A DNA stretch of 14,091 nucleotides from Brachionus koreanus (lineage: Eukaryota; Rotifera; Eurotatoria; Ploima; Brachionidae). A program made the translations under genes and the position numbers. The stretch is taken from contig PJRA01000309.1 in NCBI GenBank assembly GCA_016987375.1, positions 120,771 through 134,861 of the forward strand. Direction: 5' to 3'. Below the pieces are notes generated by a model. The model saw only the letters and a program-made list of their open reading frames with translations. It ran no database searches and was not told the origin of the DNA. Positions 6,774-14,091 of this stretch are shown one piece after another; position 1 is the stretch's first letter; each line of letters opens with the position of its first letter.

Positions 6774-9581
6774 TTAAGGGTGCAAAACTTTGATCTCTTT
6801 TTGAAGAACTTGCTTCGGAAACATAGATGCTTTGATCATTTCATTTAAATAATCACTTGTTAGTTGACAATTTAATCTAATTACATCATCTTGGCTTGTA
6901 TTTTTTATTTTAATAAGTAATCTATACAATGGTGTTAAAGAAGTGTTCAGAATTTGCACAAAATTATCTTTATTCACACCTTCAACGATCATTTTCAAGA
7001 CCATTATTGCAGATCTTTTGATCTGAGCAGACTTTTCAGTCTCGAGTAAACAACTTAAGCAATTTAAAATTTCATAAATATTATCTTGCAATGAATAGTT
7101 GAGAAGTTTGCATGTTTCGCCTAAATTTGACAAACAACTTGACTTGAATATTTCATCATCAAATAGCTTGAGTCCACAAAGAAAAGCATTGATCAATTTC
7201 GGAGCATACAATGGTACAAGTTCATTAAATATTCGAATAGTTTTGGTCAATACTTCTCCTATTTTAAGTCTGTCTTGGATATTCAATATTTTTTGACTAA
7301 TAAACTGTTCTATCAAAGGGTCCAATGAACTTTTTGGTTCGTGAACTGTGATTGCTATTAAACAATTAATTGCTGCTAGATACAAATAGCTGTCTTCATT
7401 TTTAAGACCACGCAAACACATTTCTGTTATTTTACTTAAATTTTGCAAACATTTGGTATCTTTTTTTTCTATAAGCTTTTTCATTTCAACAAAACCATGT
7501 GCTTTGACCGGAATCAAAGGATCATTTATATCTCTAATAACTTTGCAATACTCGTCTTGGACTACTTCTTCGATCAAAACCTTATTTTTTGTTTTTATTC
7601 CCAAGAAAGTGGCTACACTAACACACAAGCTATCGATCATATCCTCAATTTCTGTGCTGGTAAACAATTTTTTCAAATCATTCAATCCAGGTATTAATAC
7701 TTGAAGCTTTTGTTTAACTTGATAATCAAGATCAATAGTTCCTGTGGTAAAAACTGATATTATACTTAAAACAAATTGAATTAGTTCACTAGGTGTTGTG
7801 TCTCCTTTAACATTCTCAGAATATTTTATAAAATTTTCAATCATAATTTTACAAAATTCAATTATTTCATCATAATTTTTAACAATTAGATCAATGTCAA
7901 TGCATTCGAATAGTTTTGACAATTGAGTAAAATAAATTATTTTTGAATTTATTTCTTTTGATTTTTTCTCAATATCAAGCTCGATTTCGAGCAATACTTT
8001 ACTTCCTCCAACATTTTGCCCTTGTTCTTCAATGATCAATTTTTTGAGCAAAAAAATCATGAAATTTATTTGTAATTCTTTGTAATTTTGAATCAAATAG
8101 ACTAAAATTTGACAATGATTTTCAACAATTTCAATACAAAGCTCATTTGACTGAGAAGAATAAACTACCATTGTTTCATCCATATCTTGTTCATCTGAGA
8201 ATAGCTCAAAATTTAAGCAGTATTTTAAATTTGTCACTGAGATTAAAAGACAATGCAATAAATCATTTGAATCAACTGATAATTTTATATATGTTGTTAG
8301 AAATTCTTCTAAATTATGCCTTGTTTGATCACAATTAACTCTTGATTTTATTTGTGTGTAAACTTTAAACAAAAATATGACCAATTCAGACGGTATTTGC
8401 TGAAAAGTGTATATGTTTGGCTCAGTGCTTTGAATAAAAATTGTAAATATTTTTCTAAATTCGTTTTTAAACGATTCTTGAGTCATTCTAAATTGAGAAT
8501 TTAAATCTATGAGATCGCTGAAGCCAGCTATAATTGGCTTAGTTAAATAAAGTCTGGCCAAATCGGGATTTCTTTGAGACAAAAGAGAATAAATAGAACC
8601 TGCTACGCGTAGAAAATGTCGCGAAAATTTTATGTCTTGACTAAAATAAAGGGAAATAACTTGGGGAGCTATTATTTTGAAATAGTCCTCGACAGAAATA
8701 CTTTTGGGACACATTGCTATAATTTTTGCCACAACATCACATTTTTTCCAGTCACTTGCCAAAGAAACTGTGGATACAGCATTAATTTCAGTCAAAACCG
8801 CTCTAATCACATTCATGACACTATTCGGTCTTAGCAAACATTTTGTCAATAGTTGGCCAATGCGGCTAGTGAACCATATTGTCTGATTATTTGGCTTTGT
8901 TCCTTGAGCCATTATTAAATTTGATACCAGATTAGCTCCATCACATTCTTCAAATAAATCATTCAGTAGCCATTTTTTAAAATTATCATCATCATCATCA
9001 TCAATTTGCTTTCGATTAGGCGAATAATTCAATTGAACTAAACCACAAATAATTTCGTGTAAATACTTACGATAAAAATAAGTCCGAATTAGGTTTAAAT
9101 TTTCATTTTTAAATGCTTTTATTTTATATAAAAGTAAAAATGTTTGATAAAGCCTTTTATTTCTTTCTTCAAACGAGACCATTTCTCGCTTTTGGGTCAA
9201 ATTTACTCCATAGCGACTTAATTTCTCAATAGGTAGGCCAACATTGTCTTCCAGGTTGTAGTGTATGCCAAAACAGATAATTAGTTGAGATAGTTGGGCT
9301 ATTAGTCTTTCATCGCTTAGACTGAGAACGCAACCAGTTGGACCTATTTCAATATCGCACTCATTCAATTCTTTCAACAAACTTAATCCGATCAGGCCGA
9401 AATTCCACAAAGCATCGTCAGATTGAGTGTCCGCACATTTTGTTGGATACTTAGACTCAAAATTTTTAACACAATTTTCAATTATTTTGTTAAGAGATAG
9501 TTTGGAAAAATTTGTCTGATCTAATTTTGATGCTGGACTTTGTAATTCGCGAATTAGCGGCAAAATTTCGCTTAAATTCAT
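6774..9581 (-). CDS. TANGO6: TANGO6 / RTP1 homologue (transport and Golgi organization protein 6)
   Basis: A single uninterrupted frame of 935 codons encoding an alpha-helical, HEAT/ARM-like protein. The signature is in the C-terminal third. A DPLIPVKAHGF segment near residues 685-700, then a stretch containing LKNEDSYLYLAAINCL, match the RTP1_C1 domain. DDVIRLNCQLTSDYLNEM near 895-915 matches RTP1_C2. Fly Tango6 was found in a secretion/Golgi screen, and the yeast relative Rtp1 aids RNA polymerase assembly and nuclear import; the exact role in this animal is unknown. A run of six Asp near residue 197, encoded by ATC/GAT repeats, is a local oddity. Length is somewhat below the vertebrate protein (a little over 1,000 residues). 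The ATG at 9581 begins MNLSEILPLIREL. It is divergent from PPIE and convergent with DEG/ENaC copy A. Confidence 0.85.
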   Translation of the reverse strand: MNLSEILPLIRELQSPASKLDQTNFSKLSLNKIIENCVKNFESKYPTKCADTQSDDALWNFGLIGLSLLKELNECDIEIGPTGCVLSLSDERLIAQLSQLIICFGIHYNLEDNVGLPIEKLSRYGVNLTQKREMVSFEERNKRLYQTFLLLYKIKAFKNENLNLIRTYFYRKYLHEIICGLVQLNYSPNRKQIDDDDDDNFKKWLLNDLFEECDGANLVSNLIMAQGTKPNNQTIWFTSRIGQLLTKCLLRPNSVMNVIRAVLTEINAVSTVSLASDWKKCDVVAKIIAMCPKSISVEDYFKIIAPQVISLYFSQDIKFSRHFLRVAGSIYSLLSQRNPDLARLYLTKPIIAGFSDLIDLNSQFRMTQESFKNEFRKIFTIFIQSTEPNIYTFQQIPSELVIFLFKVYTQIKSRVNCDQTRHNLEEFLTTYIKLSVDSNDLLHCLLISVTNLKYCLNFELFSDEQDMDETMVVYSSQSNELCIEIVENHCQILVYLIQNYKELQINFMIFLLKKLIIEEQGQNVGGSKVLLEIELDIEKKSKEINSKIIYFTQLSKLFECIDIDLIVKNYDEIIEFCKIMIENFIKYSENVKGDTTPSELIQFVLSIISVFTTGTIDLDYQVKQKLQVLIPGLNDLKKLFTSTEIEDMIDSLCVSVATFLGIKTKNKVLIEEVVQDEYCKVIRDINDPLIPVKAHGFVEMKKLIEKKDTKCLQNLSKITEMCLRGLKNEDSYLYLAAINCLIAITVHEPKSSLDPLIEQFISQKILNIQDRLKIGEVLTKTIRIFNELVPLYAPKLINAFLCGLKLFDDEIFKSSCLSNLGETCKLLNYSLQDNIYEILNCLSCLLETEKSAQIKRSAIMVLKMIVEGVNKDNFVQILNTSLTPLYRLLIKIKNTSQDDVIRLNCQLTSDYLNEMIKASMFPKQVLQKEIKVLHP

Positions 9582-9749
9582 TTTAATTTATTTATTCAAA
9601 AAAAAAAAAAAAATTTTTTAGTTCTATTTATACAAATTGAAAATTAAAAAAAAAAAATTGCGAAATTTTGTTGTTAAAAATTTAGCAATTTTTTATTTTT
9701 CTAAATTAAAAAAAATATAAAAAATAAAATATTATTTTTAATTTTAGTC
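9582..9749. promoter_or_regulatory. Short bidirectional promoter region, TANGO6 and PPIE
   Basis: Only 168 bp lie between the two divergent start codons, made almost wholly of A- and T-runs (A-runs near 9598-9613 and 9650-9657). Both promoters must lie here or extend into the neighbouring coding regions. TTTTAG ends at 9747, two bases before the PPIE ATG, an acceptor-like site that suggests a spliced leader or a 5' UTR intron. Confidence 0.55.
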
Positions 9750-10679
9750 ATGGCTAATAAAAAAGTTCTGTACGTTGGTGGTCTTGCCGAAGAAGTTGAT
9801 GAAAAAACACTTCAGTCCGCGTTCATTCCATTCGGAGAAAACACAGCTCAAATACCACTTGACTTTAAAACAGGCAAAACAAGGGGATTTGGTTTTGTTG
9901 AATTTGAATCAGTTGAAGATGCAGCAGCAGCCATTGACAATATGAACGAGTCGGAAATTTACGGCAGAACTATCCGAGTGACGTATGCAAAGCCTTCGCA
10001 AATGAAACAGGGCTCGGCAAGAGCTGTTTGGACCGAGGACACTTGGTTGACAGAGTATGCTGGTAAAATTGATGACATGAAGAAGGAAGATGGCACTGAG
10101 GACGAAACTAAGCCAGAGACTGCCAAAGTAAAAATTCAAGGCAGAGAAACTATTACTGAAAGTCTGCCAGCTAAGAAATTTAAAAATAATCCAAGAGTGT
10201 TCTTCGATATTCGCATTGGCAACAGAGAAATTGGTCGAATAATCATTGAACTAAGAGCTGATGTGGTGCCCATGACTGCAGAAAATTTTCGTCAATTGTG
10301 CACACATGAGAGAGGCTTTGGTTACAAAGGAAGTTCCTTTCATAGAATTATACCGCAATTTATGTGTCAAGGTGGAGATTTTACAAAAGGAGATGGCACT
10401 GGTGGCAAAAGTATTTATGGTACAAAATTTGCCGATGAAAATTTTGTTCTAAAACATGAAGGAGCAGGTACTTTGTCTATGGCTAACTCAGGAAAGGATA
10501 CCAATGGGTCTCAGTTTTTTATAACGACAGAAAAAACAGACTGGTTAGATGGAGTTCATGTGGTGTTTGGCCATGTGGTCGAAGGAATCGATATTGTTAA
10601 AAAAATGGAAGCTGTCGGAACCAAAAATGGACAGCCAACTCAAACAGTAACAATTTATAATTGTGGTCAATTGGTCTAG
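9750..10679 (+). CDS. PPIE: Peptidyl-prolyl cis-trans isomerase E (RRM-cyclophilin)
   Basis: Cyclophilin E is a nuclear spliceosome-associated protein that joins an RNA-recognition motif to a prolyl isomerase domain. The 309 residues match human PPIE (301) along their whole length. RNP2 is LYVGGL at 7-12 and RNP1 RGFGFVEF at 45-52. The cyclophilin domain covers about 150-308. Its active-site residues, by comparison with cyclophilin A, are all present: R199 and F204 in FHRIIPQF, Q207, Q255 and F257 in GSQFF, W265 and H270. A charged linker (about 105-145) is slightly longer than in human. One residue is missing in the RRM loop after FIPFGE (28-36) relative to human. There is no intron. Prolyl isomerase activity is expected. 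A polyadenylation signal lies about 45 bp past the stop. Confidence 0.96.
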   Translation: MANKKVLYVGGLAEEVDEKTLQSAFIPFGENTAQIPLDFKTGKTRGFGFVEFESVEDAAAAIDNMNESEIYGRTIRVTYAKPSQMKQGSARAVWTEDTWLTEYAGKIDDMKKEDGTEDETKPETAKVKIQGRETITESLPAKKFKNNPRVFFDIRIGNREIGRIIIELRADVVPMTAENFRQLCTHERGFGYKGSSFHRIIPQFMCQGGDFTKGDGTGGKSIYGTKFADENFVLKHEGAGTLSMANSGKDTNGSQFFITTEKTDWLDGVHVVFGHVVEGIDIVKKMEAVGTKNGQPTQTVTIYNCGQLV

Positions 10680-10996
10680 GCTTTAAATTTTATAACTGAT
10701 ATTAAAATTAAAAAAAAATGTAAATAAATTTAATTTTAAATGTTCAAAAATTTTTAATTAAAAAAGTTTTTTCAAAAATGTAAAAAAAATATAAAAATAG
10801 TTAAGCTTAACATAATCAATGAAATTTGATTAATATAAAAATAGAATAGATTTTTTATGAAAAAACAAACCATTAAAATTTATATAGTAAAACACTGCAT
10901 AAAATATTTTGTTATTGTTAAATAATGATTACTTTTTACGTTTTAATTATTATATAAATCTTACGATCAAGTAATGAAAGAATTATATAAAAAAAA
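10680..10996. other. Intergenic region between PPIE and DEG/ENaC copy B
   Basis: 317 bp of A/T-rich DNA. AATAAA at 10723-10728 is a good polyadenylation candidate for PPIE. The remainder should hold the promoter of copy B; I see no distinctive element. No clear T-rich AG site directly precedes the ATG at 10997. Confidence 0.45.
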
Positions 10997-12481
10997 ATGG
11001 TAACGCAAAAAACTCCCAAAGAGTCCAATTTTAAACAATTGGGAAACATTTTTAATGAATGGATTGAAACAATAACAACGCATGGATTTCCAAATATTTT
11101 TCGAAACAAAAATTGGTTATTCAAAATATTCTGGATATTGTGTGTTTGTTGCTCGTGTTCATACTGCATTTTTAACTTGACAACCATATTTAAAGACTTT
11201 TTAGATTATAAGGTAAATACAAAAATAACTTATGAGAGAATGGGATCAATAGAATTTCCGACTGTTTCGTTTTGTAACAAAAATCCTTTAAATACAAAAA
11301 AAAATCATTCAAACATTGACTTTTATTTAGAGCAAATAAAAAGACTAAAAACTGAATCATTCAATTTAGCTAGACAACGAGAAAACACTTTTTCAATCAT
11401 AACAGAGATGATATATATAATTTCAAAATTTTTAATTAATGATTTGTCAGAATACAGTTTTGACATTGATGAAATGCTAATAAATTGTGAATTTAATGGC
11501 ATTCCATGCAATAAAAACGATTTTGAACATTTTACTTTATTAGATTATGGAAATTGCTACAAATTTAATTCAGGCAAAAATTTATTTGGAAATAAAACCT
11601 CAATTCATAATTCAGAAATACCTGGAAAACAAAATGGACTTAAATTGGAATTATTCTCTGGTCATTTGAACAAAGATGTTGATTTAATTAGATCAAGTGG
11701 TATTCATTTGTTTATACACAATCATTCAGCAGTGATTTACAGTGAATATGATTCAATCAGCTTATCAATTGGATTTGAGACTGATATTGTCGTTAGTCAA
11801 GAGCATACAACAAAATTGTCTAAGCCATACAGTGATTGTGTCAAAGATGCAGAATCATTAAATTCATTTCACTCTGATTTATACAAAAAAACAATAAATA
11901 TTTTCGGAAGGTATCAACAAAAAACATGTTTAATAATGTGCTATCATGAATATATAAAGTCAAGTTATGGATGCTATTATCCTGGTGCAGTGGAAGCAAC
12001 ATCAGACACTTTATGTGAGTATCATGTATTTTTAAAAGCAAAAAATGCATATCAAAATTTTAGCAAATCAGGACAATCATTTAAATGTTTCGACATGTGT
12101 CCAATTGAATGCAATACAGTCAAATATACATTCAAAATATCTCAAGCAAATTTTCCCACACCTTTTTATTCAGAATTGATGATTGAAAATCATAAATATT
12201 TTCCGAATGCGGGCAGAAATTTTAACAGTTATGACGAGATTAAAGAAAGTGTTCTTGCAGTTAATATTTATCATGATGATATAGCTTTGACTTTAATTGA
12301 AGAAACTCCAGCAATGAGTCTTATTCAATTTATTGGCAATATTAGTGGAATATTGGGAGTTTGTGTTGGAATGAGTATTCTTAGTTTTGCTGAATTTTTT
12401 CATCTTTTTTTAGAAATATTTTTATTAATCTTTTACAAAAAAAAAAGAAGATTGAAAATTTTGGTTAAATCAATTAATTGA
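10997..12481 (+). CDS. DEG/ENaC family sodium channel subunit, full-length (copy B)
   Basis: A 494-residue, single-exon member of the degenerin/epithelial sodium channel family (amiloride-sensitive, proton-, peptide- or touch-gated trimeric channels). In order: a cytosolic N-terminus with the gating HG motif (H29-G30); first membrane helix about 41-64; the post-helix FPTVSFCN segment at 87-94; and a large extracellular domain with many Cys and N-glycosylation sites. The second helix is about 446-480, with GMS (458-460) as the selectivity-filter G-x-S and the following ILSFAEFF; the short C-tail is Lys/Arg-rich. The usual C-x-C in mid-domain reads SYGCY at 323-327, so the first Cys is Tyr325; copy A has CGC. 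The closest relative seen is copy A, upstream on the same strand. The gating stimulus cannot be predicted. AATAAA lies about 97 bp after the stop. Confidence 0.92.
   Translation: MVTQKTPKESNFKQLGNIFNEWIETITTHGFPNIFRNKNWLFKIFWILCVCCSCSYCIFNLTTIFKDFLDYKVNTKITYERMGSIEFPTVSFCNKNPLNTKKNHSNIDFYLEQIKRLKTESFNLARQRENTFSIITEMIYIISKFLINDLSEYSFDIDEMLINCEFNGIPCNKNDFEHFTLLDYGNCYKFNSGKNLFGNKTSIHNSEIPGKQNGLKLELFSGHLNKDVDLIRSSGIHLFIHNHSAVIYSEYDSISLSIGFETDIVVSQEHTTKLSKPYSDCVKDAESLNSFHSDLYKKTINIFGRYQQKTCLIMCYHEYIKSSYGCYYPGAVEATSDTLCEYHVFLKAKNAYQNFSKSGQSFKCFDMCPIECNTVKYTFKISQANFPTPFYSELMIENHKYFPNAGRNFNSYDEIKESVLAVNIYHDDIALTLIEETPAMSLIQFIGNISGILGVCVGMSILSFAEFFHLFLEIFLLIFYKKKRRLKILVKSIN
11648..11958 (+). repeat. 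311-bp near-identical block shared with DEG/ENaC copy A
   Basis: Partner of 5791-6101, offset 5857 bp with no indels. About 8 of the 12 differences change an amino acid (for example Thr/Ala, Asn/Ile, Arg/Gly, Pro/Ala, Phe/Tyr). Confidence 0.85.
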
Positions 12482-12577
12482 TTTTTTTTCAATGACTCTT
12501 GATGCATGTTATTTAATTATTTTTTGATAAATATTCATAAATTCTACAGAAGCTTTTCTTAATTTATTTTTTAAATC

Positions 12578-12583
12578 AATAAA
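12578..12583 (+). terminator. Polyadenylation signal of DEG/ENaC copy B
   Basis: AATAAA in the context ATCAATAAAGTTTT, about 97 bp beyond the stop and followed by T-rich sequence. Confidence 0.45.
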
Positions 12584-12871
12584 GTTTTAAAATTTTATTT
12601 CGCTTGATAATTTCAATATTTTTTTTATTTTAAATTCAAATCATGGATCCTTTCCTTTTTATTGTTACATGATTTATTTAAAAGCAAAACACATTAAATA
12701 AACAAAAAAATTAATTCTTTATTTTCAAGAAAAATCCATTAATAAAGCAATTTATTTTCATTTATTTTTATTTTTAAATTGAATGTCAGTTAATGATTGA
12801 ATTTTTTTTTAAATTTAGCTAAAATAAAGTCAGTTTAGAATTGCAATTTAAATATTTTTAATTATTCAAAA

Positions 12872-12883
12872 TTTTTTCTTTAG
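12872..12883 (+). promoter_or_regulatory. Splice-acceptor-like site upstream of RRS1
   Basis: A pyrimidine-rich tract ending TTTCTTTAG, one of the best acceptor matches in the window. It is a candidate site for spliced-leader addition or the end of a 5' UTR intron. Confidence 0.45.
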
Positions 12884-12937
12884 CACATGGTAAATTTTTG
12901 TTATTATTATCAAAAAAAATTAAGAATTTAAAAAAAA

Positions 12938-13894
12938 ATGGTAGCAATGGAGAAGGCCGATTCATTGATGGAACAGGCCGCATCAGTTTCTTTGCAAGAT
13001 ATCGGAAATTTGGTTCAATTCGATCCTAGACCAATTGATTCATCTGAATTCAAAAAAGATGCTGATTCTTTTTTAAAGAACGCTTGCACACTTGGAACTC
13101 AATTGCTAATTAATAATCTCTTTAATCTTCCTGTCGAGAAAGTTGATGACGTTGTTATTGCCAAATTGCCGGCACCAAGTACACTTCTCCCAAGAGAGAA
13201 GCCAGTACCTAAGGAAAAACCACTTACCAAATGGGAACAGTATGCCAAGCTCAAAGGTATTAAGAATAAAAAGAAATCCAGAAAAGTTTGGGATGAAGTC
13301 AGCAAAACCTGGAAGCCGACTTGGGGCTATAAACGCGTCGATGATTCAACTAAGGATTGGCTTATTGAAATTAAAAAAAATGAGGATCCCAATCAAGACT
13401 TTTTTACTAAACGAACACAAGAACGTAATGAACGTGTGGCTAAAAATGAACTTCAACGTCTAAGAAATATAGCAAGAAGTACTAAAAAGAAAGTGCCTGG
13501 TGTTGGGGCAACACCAGCAGTTCTTTCCGAAAATCCAGACAAATTAAAATTGAAAAAAGCACTCAATATTGCCAAAAAAGCCGATGCGTCCATGTCTAAA
13601 TTTAGTCAAAAACTTGAAAATGAAGATAAAGTAACCAAAGGTTTGGGCAAAAAAAGAAAATTTGAATCCAACTACGGTGATATTAAAAATGAAAAAGAAA
13701 AACAATTGAAGTTATTTGAGAAGCTTAGTTCGACAAAAGATAAGTCTTCAAAAGAGAAGCTTAATATTGAAAAAGCAACAAACAAATATATACAGTCTGA
13801 GAATGCTGAAAAAAGCAGCGGAAAGAAAAAAATAACTAAACGATCCAAAATGGGTGGCGGACAAAAAAAGAGAAAATTTGGCAAAAAAAAATAA
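12938..13894 (+). CDS. RRS1: Ribosome biogenesis regulatory protein RRS1
   Basis: RRS1 is a nucleolar protein that, with RPF2, brings the 5S RNP (5S rRNA, uL18, uL5) into the pre-60S ribosome. The 318 residues match the family closely over about 18-180: the LQDIGNL opening, LLINNLFNLP (56-65), KLPAPSTLLPREKP (76-89), LTKWEQYAKLKGI (96-108), VWDEVSKTWKPTWGY (117-131), KDWLIEI (139-145) and RVAKNELQRLRN (166-177). A GKKRKFESNYGD-type segment and a Lys-rich, Gly-rich nucleolar tail follow, ending GGGQKKRKFGKKK. Human RRS1 (365 residues) has a longer tail repeat. Two ATGs (12938 and 12947) are possible; the first is in a good A-rich/ATGG context. Single exon. Confidence 0.96.
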   Translation: MVAMEKADSLMEQAASVSLQDIGNLVQFDPRPIDSSEFKKDADSFLKNACTLGTQLLINNLFNLPVEKVDDVVIAKLPAPSTLLPREKPVPKEKPLTKWEQYAKLKGIKNKKKSRKVWDEVSKTWKPTWGYKRVDDSTKDWLIEIKKNEDPNQDFFTKRTQERNERVAKNELQRLRNIARSTKKKVPGVGATPAVLSENPDKLKLKKALNIAKKADASMSKFSQKLENEDKVTKGLGKKRKFESNYGDIKNEKEKQLKLFEKLSSTKDKSSKEKLNIEKATNKYIQSENAEKSSGKKKITKRSKMGGGQKKRKFGKKK

Positions 13895-14091
13895 AAATTT
13901 TTGTAAATTTAATAAAAATTAAGTTAAAAATATTATTTATTTATTTATTTAATCCAAAACTTAAATTAGCCAAATATCTTGAATTATTTATTTATTTGTA
14001 TTCTGTACCGAGCTAATGTTCCTTCAGATTAAAAAAAAAATTATAATCTAATAATAATAATAATAATAATAAACTGCTCTGTATAACATTA
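13895..14091. other. RRS1 3' flank with simple repeats
   Basis: AATAAA at 13911-13916, 17 bp after the stop, is a likely polyadenylation signal. A TTTA tetranucleotide run lies at about 13935-13951 and a TAA trinucleotide run of about eight units at 14049-14073. Both are probable microsatellites. No gene is seen before the window ends. Confidence 0.6.
14049..14073. repeat. (TAA)n microsatellite
   Basis: Uninterrupted TAA units, about eight copies, in the 3' flank of RRS1. Likely length-variable between individuals. Confidence 0.8.

Larger units (their letters stand above)
12482..12937. other. Intergenic region between DEG/ENaC copy B and RRS1
   Basis: 456 bp, A/T-rich. AATAAA at 12578-12583 is the likely polyadenylation signal of copy B. 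TTTTTTCTTTAG ending at 12883 is a strong acceptor-like site 54 bp before the RRS1 ATG. If transcripts begin there, they contain an upstream ATG at 12887 opening a 14-codon reading frame that stops at 12929-12931, just before the main start. That short frame could lower RRS1 translation. Alternatively GGTAAAT at 12889-12895 could act as a donor. Confidence 0.5.

Noticed and set aside
7443..7704. Plus-strand open frames of 83-84 codons inside TANGO6
   Set aside because: They are antisense shadows of the 935-codon TANGO6 frame. Two of them overlap each other in different frames and none has a motif.
13143..13463. A 106-codon open frame overlapping RRS1 in another plus-strand frame
   Set aside because: It lies wholly inside RRS1, which matches its family over the same bases. 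The overlapping frame has no recognisable motif and a composition expected from frame-shifted coding sequence.
1..14091. CRISPR array, bacterial operon, phage or defence system
   Set aside because: No regularly spaced repeats, no ribosome binding sites, and all recognised genes are eukaryotic with eukaryotic gene structure.

Overview
The window is a stretch of nuclear DNA from a small, very AT-rich animal. Metazoan affinity comes from two DEG/ENaC ion-channel genes. Animal or general eukaryotic affinity comes from TANGO6, PPIE (an RRM-cyclophilin), RRS1 and a phospholipid phosphatase. Genes are compact and mostly free of introns; the only intron I can place is 55 bp. Intergenic DNA is almost pure A/T, and several start codons sit just behind a T-rich tract ending in AG. 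This combination suits a rotifer of the Brachionus type (low GC, short introns, known spliced-leader trans-splicing). That assignment is inference; an orthonectid or another AT-rich spiralian is not excluded.

Layout. 1-960: non-coding, with two GC-richer islands that look like the ends of a decayed foldback element. 961-2056 (+): an unrecognised HExxH zinc-metallopeptidase-like gene with one 55-bp intron, followed 24 bp after its stop by a striking 106-bp hairpin (2081-2186). 3083-4039 (-): a phospholipid phosphatase (PAP2/LPP family) that aligns end to end with animal LPPs but carries an in-frame TGA at codon 216 and a Lys-to-Glu change in catalytic motif 1. 4061-5655: non-coding, the last ~540 bp less AT-rich and possibly mobile-element derived. 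5656-6618 (+): a DEG/ENaC copy (A) lacking the N-terminus and first transmembrane helix. 6774-9581 (-): TANGO6. 9750-10679 (+): PPIE, divergent from TANGO6 across 168 bp. 10997-12481 (+): a full-length DEG/ENaC gene (B). 12938-13894 (+): RRS1. 13895-14091: 3' flank with simple repeats.

How the genes relate. They do not form a pathway. TANGO6 (secretory pathway / RNA polymerase assembly), PPIE (spliceosome) and RRS1 (60S ribosome biogenesis) are housekeeping genes. Around them lie faster-changing genes: two DEG/ENaC paralogues flanking the TANGO6-PPIE pair, and the damaged or recoded phosphatase. The DEG/ENaC copies share a 311-bp block at about 96% identity (hand count) inside otherwise much more divergent sequence, suggesting recent gene conversion. 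I see no clearly new multi-gene system. The best leads are the TGA-interrupted phosphatase, the patchwork DEG/ENaC pair, the 3' hairpin and the unassigned HExxH protein.
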